From NCBI RefSeq assembly GCF_900188185.1, contig NZ_FZPA01000010.1, forward strand, positions 1 to 64,000: a DNA stretch of 64,000 bases. Reading direction: 5' to 3'. The position numbers were made by a program, and so were the translations under genes. The notes under the pieces were generated by a model that did no database searches, was not told the origin of the DNA, and saw only the letters and a program-made list of their open reading frames with translations. Shown piece after piece: positions 59,706 through 64,000 of the stretch (positions are counted from its first letter, which is position 1; every line of letters starts with the position of its first letter). This stretch comes from Sphingopyxis indica (lineage in GTDB: Bacteria; Pseudomonadota; Alphaproteobacteria; Sphingomonadales; Sphingomonadaceae).

Positions 59706-61159
59706 CGGCCCCCGCCATCCTCCCCGGCAGGCTGCCGACGCGGATCAAGGCCGCGCACGGGCTGGGCAGCGTCACCTTGGGGATCAAGGAGTCGGGGCTC
59801 ACCACCTTCTTCATGATCTATTACAATCAGGTGCTGGGGTTCGATCCGCGCCTGGTGTCGCTGGTGCTGATCGGCGCGATGTTCGTCGATGCGCTGGTCG
59901 ACCCGCTGATCGGGCGCCTCTCCGACGCGACGCGCTCGCGCCTCGGGCGGCGGTTGCCGTGGCTCTATGGCGCCGCGCTGCCGATGGCGATCGCCTGGGC
60001 GCTGCTGTGGATGTCGCCCGACGTCGCGCGGCATTCGGCGCTCGGCCTGTTCTTCAATGTCGTCGCGGTGCGCGTGCTGGTGTCGGCGTGCGAGATTCCT
60101 TCGATCTCGCTCGTCGCCGAACTGACGCGCGATTATGACGAGCGCACCGCCCTGATGCGCTTTCGCTTCCTGTTCGGCTGGCTCGGCGGGCTGCTCGCGG
60201 TCGCGCTCGCTTACGGCTATTTCCTGAAATCGGACGACCCGGCGACGAACGGGCTGCTCGATCCGTCGGGCTATGCGGCCTTCGGCCTGTTCGGCGCGAC
60301 CTTGATCCTCGTCTCGACGCTCGGCTCGGCGCTCGGGCAGCAGCGCCGTATTCTCGCGCTGCCGCCGCCGCCCGCCGCCGCGCACCACAGCAAGGCGATG
60401 TTCGCCGACATAGCGCTCGCCTTTCGCAATCCCGCCTTCGTCGCGTTGGTCAGCGGGGCGCTGTTCGTCACCACCGGCTATGCGACGACGATCGCCTCGA
60501 CCAATTATATGATGCTCTATGTGTGGCGGATGAGCGACGCGCAGCTCGCCTGGTATCCCGCGGGCCTCGCGATCGCGGTGTTCGGCGCCTTCGCCGCGGT
60601 CGGTCACGCGCATCGCCGCTTCGGCAAGCGCGACAGCGCGATCGGCGCGGCGCTGGCGAGCGGGGCGATCGCCTTTCTGCCCTATGCGGCGCGCAACCTC
60701 GGCTGGTGGCCCGAGCTCGGCAGCTGGACGTCGATGGCGCTGCTCCTCTCATTCCAGACGGCGTCGCTGTTCGGGCTGATCGTCGCGACCATATCGACCT
60801 CGTCGATGGTCGCCGAAATCGTCGAGGCGCACGAGGTCGATCATGGCACGCGAATCGAGGGCGTCTTTTTCGCCGGCTATCTGATGGTCCAGAAATTCGG
60901 GCAGGCGCTCGGCATCTTCCTCGTCGGCCAGCTCGTCGCCTTCGTCGGGCTCAGCGACCGGCTGCGGCCCGAGGATTGGCCGGCGCGCGACGCGGCGGCG
61001 ATGGCGTGGATTTTCGCCGGGCTGATGATTTTGATCGGAATCATGGCGACGATCGGACTGCGCCGTTACGCGATCGACCGGGCGAGTCACGAAGCACGCC
61101 TCGCCGCGCTTGCCTCGACCCTGCAACCGCAGGGCGATAGCGAAGGGCAGCGGCCGTAG
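59702..61159 (+). CDS. GPH-type MFS transporter 2
   Basis: A 485-residue transporter with about 12 hydrophobic segments, similar in layout to its upstream neighbour: [73 protein letters not shown]. It lacks the neighbour's exact WSDKTHSRWGKRHPW and has [16 protein letters not shown], so the two are diverged paralogues. The first codon overlaps the upstream gene by 4 nt. Two tandem carriers may have separate substrates or work as a heteromer (inference). Confidence 0.93.
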   Translation: MTAPAILPGRLPTRIKAAHGLGSVTLGIKESGLTTFFMIYYNQVLGFDPRLVSLVLIGAMFVDALVDPLIGRLSDATRSRLGRRLPWLYGAALPMAIAWALLWMSPDVARHSALGLFFNVVAVRVLVSACEIPSISLVAELTRDYDERTALMRFRFLFGWLGGLLAVALAYGYFLKSDDPATNGLLDPSGYAAFGLFGATLILVSTLGSALGQQRRILALPPPPAAAHHSKAMFADIALAFRNPAFVALVSGALFVTTGYATTIASTNYMMLYVWRMSDAQLAWYPAGLAIAVFGAFAAVGHAHRRFGKRDSAIGAALASGAIAFLPYAARNLGWWPELGSWTSMALLLSFQTASLFGLIVATISTSSMVAEIVEAHEVDHGTRIEGVFFAGYLMVQKFGQALGIFLVGQLVAFVGLSDRLRPEDWPARDAAAMAWIFAGLMILIGIMATIGLRRYAIDRASHEARLAALASTLQPQGDSEGQRP

Positions 61160-61239
61160 CGTAAGATTGCGCGGGTGCGCAGGTGCCGGCAATTTTCTGC
61201 GTCGCGGGGCTTGGCAAGGCGCCCGAATCGGTTCTAGGG

Positions 61240-61255
61240 TTTACGTGAACGTAAA
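61240..61255. promoter_or_regulatory. TTTACG-type palindrome ahead of ACAD 3
   Basis: TTTACGTGAACGTAAA is palindromic in 14 of 16 positions and lies 16 nt before the ATG of the acyl-CoA dehydrogenase at 61272. It shares the layout TTTACG, 4-nt centre, CGTNAA with the site at 57271-57292. It may overlap the promoter and act as an operator. Confidence 0.55.
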
Positions 61256-61271
61256 GGGAAAGGATGCAGCG

Positions 61272-62564
61272 ATGGATTTCGACCTCACCGAGCGGCAGAA
61301 GCACTGGCAGGGCCGCGTGCGCGACTTCATCGAGCGCAAGGTGCGCCCTGCGGTCCCGACCTATAAGGAACAGGATCAGGCCGGCGATCGCTGGAAGGTG
61401 ATCCCGATCGTCGAGGAGCTGAAGGCCGAGGCGAAGGCGGCGGGCATCTGGAACCTGTTCATGCCGCCGCGCAGCGCCGCGCACCACCATGTCGACGAGA
61501 CGATCGAGTTCGAAGGCCCCGGCCTCACCAACCTCGAATATGCGCTGTGCGCCGAGGAAATGGGACGGATCGGTTTTGCGAGCGAGGTGTTCAATTGCTC
61601 GGCGCCCGACACCGGAAACATGGAAGTCTTCCATCGCTACGGCACTGCGGCGCAGAAGGAACGCTGGCTGAAGCCGCTGATGAACGGCGAGATTCGCTCG
61701 GCCTTTCTGATGACCGAACCCGCGGTCGCCTCGTCCGACGCGACCAATATCGAGACGCGGATCGAGCGCGACGGCGACGATTATGTGATCAACGGCCGCA
61801 AATGGTGGTCGTCGGGGGTCGGCGATCCGCGCTGCGCGGTCGCGATCGTGATGGGCAAGACCGACTTCGGTGCGAAGCGCCACCAGCAGCAGTCGATGCT
61901 CGCGGTGCCGATGGACACGCCGGGGATCAAGATCCTGCGTCACCTGCCCGTCTTCGGCTATGACGACGCGCCGCACGGCCATATGGAGGTCGAGCTGAAG
62001 GATGTCCGCGTCAATGCCGAGGATGCGATGCTGCTCGGCGAAGGGCGCGGGTTCGAGATCGCGCAGGGCCGGCTCGGGCCGGGCCGCATCCATCACTGCA
62101 TGCGCACGATCGGCGTCGCCGAGGAAGCGCTGGAGAAGATGTGCAAGCGGCTCCAGTCGCGCGTCGCCTTTGGCAAGACGATCGCCGAGCACAGCATCTG
62201 GGAACAGCGGATCGCGCGCGCGCGCATCGACATCGAGATGACGCGGCTTCTGTGCCTCAAGGCCGCCGACATGATGGACAAGGTCGGCAACAAGGCCGCC
62301 GCGGCCGAGATTGCGGCGATCAAGGTGCAGGCGCCGAACATGGCGCTGAAGATCATCGACGATGCGATCCAGGCGCACGGCGGCGGCGGCGTCAGCGACG
62401 ACTTCGGCCTCGCGAGCGCCTATGCGCATCAGCGCACCCTGCGCCTCGCCGACGGCCCCGACGAGGTCCATGCCCGCGCGATCGCGCGCATCGAACTCGC
62501 CAAGCACGCGCCGGCGGCGAACGACCCCGGCTTTTCGTCGGGCGACGTCGGGGTTTCGCGCTAA
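61272..62564 (+). CDS. Acyl-CoA dehydrogenase (ACAD10/ACAD11-like)
   Basis: A 430-residue flavoenzyme. The segments [51 protein letters not shown] and [52 protein letters not shown] are those of the ACAD10/ACAD11 dehydrogenase domain. ATG 61272 is chosen because MDFDLTERQ is the usual start; the frame is open further upstream. In animals this domain is fused to an APH-type kinase domain. Here a separate APH-type gene begins at 63764. Length (430) suits a stand-alone domain. Confidence 0.95.
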   Translation: MDFDLTERQKHWQGRVRDFIERKVRPAVPTYKEQDQAGDRWKVIPIVEELKAEAKAAGIWNLFMPPRSAAHHHVDETIEFEGPGLTNLEYALCAEEMGRIGFASEVFNCSAPDTGNMEVFHRYGTAAQKERWLKPLMNGEIRSAFLMTEPAVASSDATNIETRIERDGDDYVINGRKWWSSGVGDPRCAVAIVMGKTDFGAKRHQQQSMLAVPMDTPGIKILRHLPVFGYDDAPHGHMEVELKDVRVNAEDAMLLGEGRGFEIAQGRLGPGRIHHCMRTIGVAEEALEKMCKRLQSRVAFGKTIAEHSIWEQRIARARIDIEMTRLLCLKAADMMDKVGNKAAAAEIAAIKVQAPNMALKIIDDAIQAHGGGGVSDDFGLASAYAHQRTLRLADGPDEVHARAIARIELAKHAPAANDPGFSSGDVGVSR

Positions 62565-62565
62565 G

Positions 62566-62660
62566 CTCCCCTCCCGTCAGCGGGAGGGGCCGGGGGAGGG
62601 CCTGTCCCGGTTCGCATTCAACATCCCTTCCCCTAACCCCTCCCGCAAGCGGGAGGGGGA
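62566..62660. repeat. Hairpin repeat, family 6 (CCCCTCCCG), two-hairpin copy
   Basis: CCCCTCCCG TCAG CGGGAGGGG (62568-62589) and CCCCTCCCG CAAG CGGGAGGGG (around 62638-62657) are two similar hairpins flanking a 45-nt centre in the 111-nt gap between ACAD 3 and the alcohol dehydrogenase. Either could weaken read-through. Confidence 0.85.
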
Positions 62661-62675
62661 TGAACGGAGATTATC

Positions 62676-63767
62676 ATGACCAAAGCCGCCGTCCTGATCG
62701 AACCCGGCAAGCCGCTCATCGTCGAAGAGGTCGTCGTCGACAAGCCCGGCCCGCACGAGGTGCGCATCCGCACCGCCGCGTGCGGCTTGTGCCATTCGGA
62801 CCTCCACTTCATCGACGGCGCCTATCCGCATCCCCTTCCGGCCATTCCCGGCCACGAGGCCGCGGGCATCGTCGAGGCGGTGGGAAGCGAAGTGCGCACG
62901 GTGAAGCCCGGCGATGCGGTCGTCACCTGCCTTTCGGCCTTTTGCGGTCACTGCGAGTTCTGCGTCACCGGGCGCATGTCGCTATGCATGGGCGGCGACA
63001 CGCGGCGCGCGCCCGGCGAACCGCCGCGCATCACGCGCCCCGACGGCAGCGTGGTCAACCAGATGCTGAACCTTTCCGCCTTTTCGGAAGTGATGCTGGT
63101 CCACGAACATGCGTGCGTCGCGATCGACCCCGACATGCCGCTCGACCGTGCGGCGGTGATCGGCTGCGCGGTGACGACCGGCGCGGGGACGATCTTCAAC
63201 GCGTGCAAGCTGACGCCGGGCGAAACGGTCGCGGTCGTCGGTTGCGGCGGCGTCGGGCTCGCGACGATCAACGCTGCGAAAATCGCCGGCGCGGGGCGCA
63301 TCATCGCCGCCGACCCGGTGCCGGAAAAGCGCGCGCTCGCCGAAAAGCTCGGCGCGACCGACACCGTCGATGCGCTCGCCGACGATGCCGCGAAGCAGAT
63401 CGTCGAGATGACCAGGGGCGGCGTCGATCATGCGATCGAGGCTGTGGGGCGTCCGGCCTCGGCCAGCCTTGCGGTCGCATCGCTGCGCCGCGGCGGCACC
63501 GCGACGATCCTCGGCATGATGCCGCTCGCCGAAAAGGTCGGGCTCGGCGCGATGGACCTGCTTTCGGGCAAGAAATTGCAGGGCGCGATCATGGGCGGCA
63601 ACCGCTTCCCGGTCGACATCCCGCGGCTCGTCGATTTCTACCTGCGCGGGCTGCTCGACCTCGACTCGATCGTCGCCGAAACGATCCCGCTCGAAAAGAT
63701 CAACGAGGGCTTCGACAAGATGAAGAAGGGCGATTCCGCGCGGTCGGTGATCGTATTCGACCAATGA
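62676..63767 (+). CDS. Zinc-dependent alcohol dehydrogenase
   Basis: A 363-residue medium-chain dehydrogenase. The catalytic-zinc motifs are CGLCHSDLH and GHEAAGIV, structural zinc is held by CGHCEFCVTGRMSLC, and the NAD fold has GCGGVGLATINAAKIAGAGRIIAADPVPEKRALAEKLGATDTV. The closest type is the class III/aryl-alcohol group judging by EVVVDKPGPHEVRIRTAACGLC. It would oxidise an alcohol to an aldehyde. Its stop overlaps the next gene by ATGA. Confidence 0.95.
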   Translation: MTKAAVLIEPGKPLIVEEVVVDKPGPHEVRIRTAACGLCHSDLHFIDGAYPHPLPAIPGHEAAGIVEAVGSEVRTVKPGDAVVTCLSAFCGHCEFCVTGRMSLCMGGDTRRAPGEPPRITRPDGSVVNQMLNLSAFSEVMLVHEHACVAIDPDMPLDRAAVIGCAVTTGAGTIFNACKLTPGETVAVVGCGGVGLATINAAKIAGAGRIIAADPVPEKRALAEKLGATDTVDALADDAAKQIVEMTRGGVDHAIEAVGRPASASLAVASLRRGGTATILGMMPLAEKVGLGAMDLLSGKKLQGAIMGGNRFPVDIPRLVDFYLRGLLDLDSIVAETIPLEKINEGFDKMKKGDSARSVIVFDQ

Positions 63768-64000
63768 GCATCGACGCGCAGAAGCTGTTTTCGGGCACCG
63801 TCGCGCCCGAGGGCGCCGACATCCTCGACGAGGCGAAGCTGACCGCGTGGATGGAGGCGAATGTCGAGGGTTTCAGAGGGCCGCTGACGCAGAGCAAGTT
63901 CGCCGGCGGCCAGTCGAACCCGACCTACAGGATCGCCTCGCCGTCGGGCAATTATGTGCTGCGCCGCAAGCCGTTCGGCAAGCTGCTGCCCTCGGCGCAC
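63764..64000 (+). CDS. APH-type phosphotransferase family protein (N-terminal part)
   Basis: The first 79 residues of a protein that runs off the window. The start MSIDAQKLFSGTVAPEGADILDEAKLTAWMEANVEGFRGPLTQSKFAGGQSNPTYRI, then YVLRRKPFGKLLPSAH, match the choline/aminoglycoside phosphotransferase-like proteins related to the N-terminal kinase domain of ACAD10/ACAD11 (GGQSNPTY and LRRKPxGxLLxSAH). It overlaps the upstream alcohol dehydrogenase by ATGA, so the two are in one operon. Its end, and whether a dehydrogenase domain follows, cannot be seen. Confidence 0.85.
   Translation, partial: MSIDAQKLFSGTVAPEGADILDEAKLTAWMEANVEGFRGPLTQSKFAGGQSNPTYRIASPSGNYVLRRKPFGKLLPSAH

Noticed and set aside
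1..64000. CRISPR array, insertion sequence, integrase, tRNA or rRNA
   Set aside because: No direct-repeat array, transposase or recombinase frame, or recognisable RNA gene was found on reading both strands.

Overview
The window reads as chromosome of a GC-rich alphaproteobacterium of the sphingomonad type (Sphingopyxis-, Sphingomonas- or Novosphingobium-like). This is inferred from base composition, codon use, gene neighbours, GANTC-containing promoter DNA and the families of intergenic hairpin repeats. No tRNA, rRNA, CRISPR array, insertion sequence or prophage was seen.

Bases 1-32230 hold an almost complete single flagellar locus. After a small membrane protein and a winged-helix regulator come, on the minus strand, fliA, flhA and a lytic transglycosylase gene, then a flgN-like gene, flgM and flgA. 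Diverging from flgA is the plus-strand operon flgBCDEFGHIJKL, followed by motAB and a receiver-less sigma-54 activator. On the minus strand, read from high to low coordinates, is fliE-F-G-H-I-J-K-L-M-N-O-P-Q-R-flhB, then fliD-fliS. The flagellin gene fliC diverges from fliE. No chemotaxis genes, flhF or flhG are present in the window.

The promoter layout can be read directly. Four sites fit sigma-54 (GG-N10-GC): ahead of the transglycosylase-flhA-fliA operon, flgA, flgB and fliE. Four sites fit sigma-28 (TTAA or TCAA, N15, GCCGTTAA or GCCGTTAC): ahead of flgM-flgN, motAB, fliD-fliS and fliC. Three related 18-bp sequences lie 52-95 bp upstream of the sigma-54 sites and are candidate enhancers for the linked activator. 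Together they suggest a hierarchy: activator plus sigma-54 makes the basal body, export gate, hook-region proteins and FliA; FliA then makes flagellin, cap, stator and its own inhibitor FlgM. Several structural proteins are short (FlgD 105 aa, FlgE 275 aa, flagellin 272 aa) and FlgH has no lipobox cysteine.

Bases 32400-53800 are housekeeping and accessory genes: a CNNM/CorC-type protein, an OmpA-family lipoprotein, a MarC protein, folD, a YggT protein, argB, a queuosine-precursor transporter, an S9 peptidase, a nucleoside transporter, an epoxide hydrolase-like enzyme, a 3-hydroxyacyl-CoA dehydrogenase, an egtB-egtD ergothioneine pair, a PduO-type cobalamin adenosyltransferase, a HIG1 protein, gluQ, an HNH endonuclease and ppc.

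Bases 53900-64000 look like an acyl-CoA catabolic region: two SDRs, three acyl-CoA dehydrogenases, two tandem GPH-type MFS transporters, a zinc alcohol dehydrogenase and the start of an APH-type phosphotransferase. One acyl-CoA dehydrogenase and the phosphotransferase resemble the two halves of eukaryotic ACAD10/ACAD11. Two related TTTACG-type palindromes here suggest a common regulator. Hairpin repeats of several families sit in many gaps, and one lies inside the 5' part of fliP.
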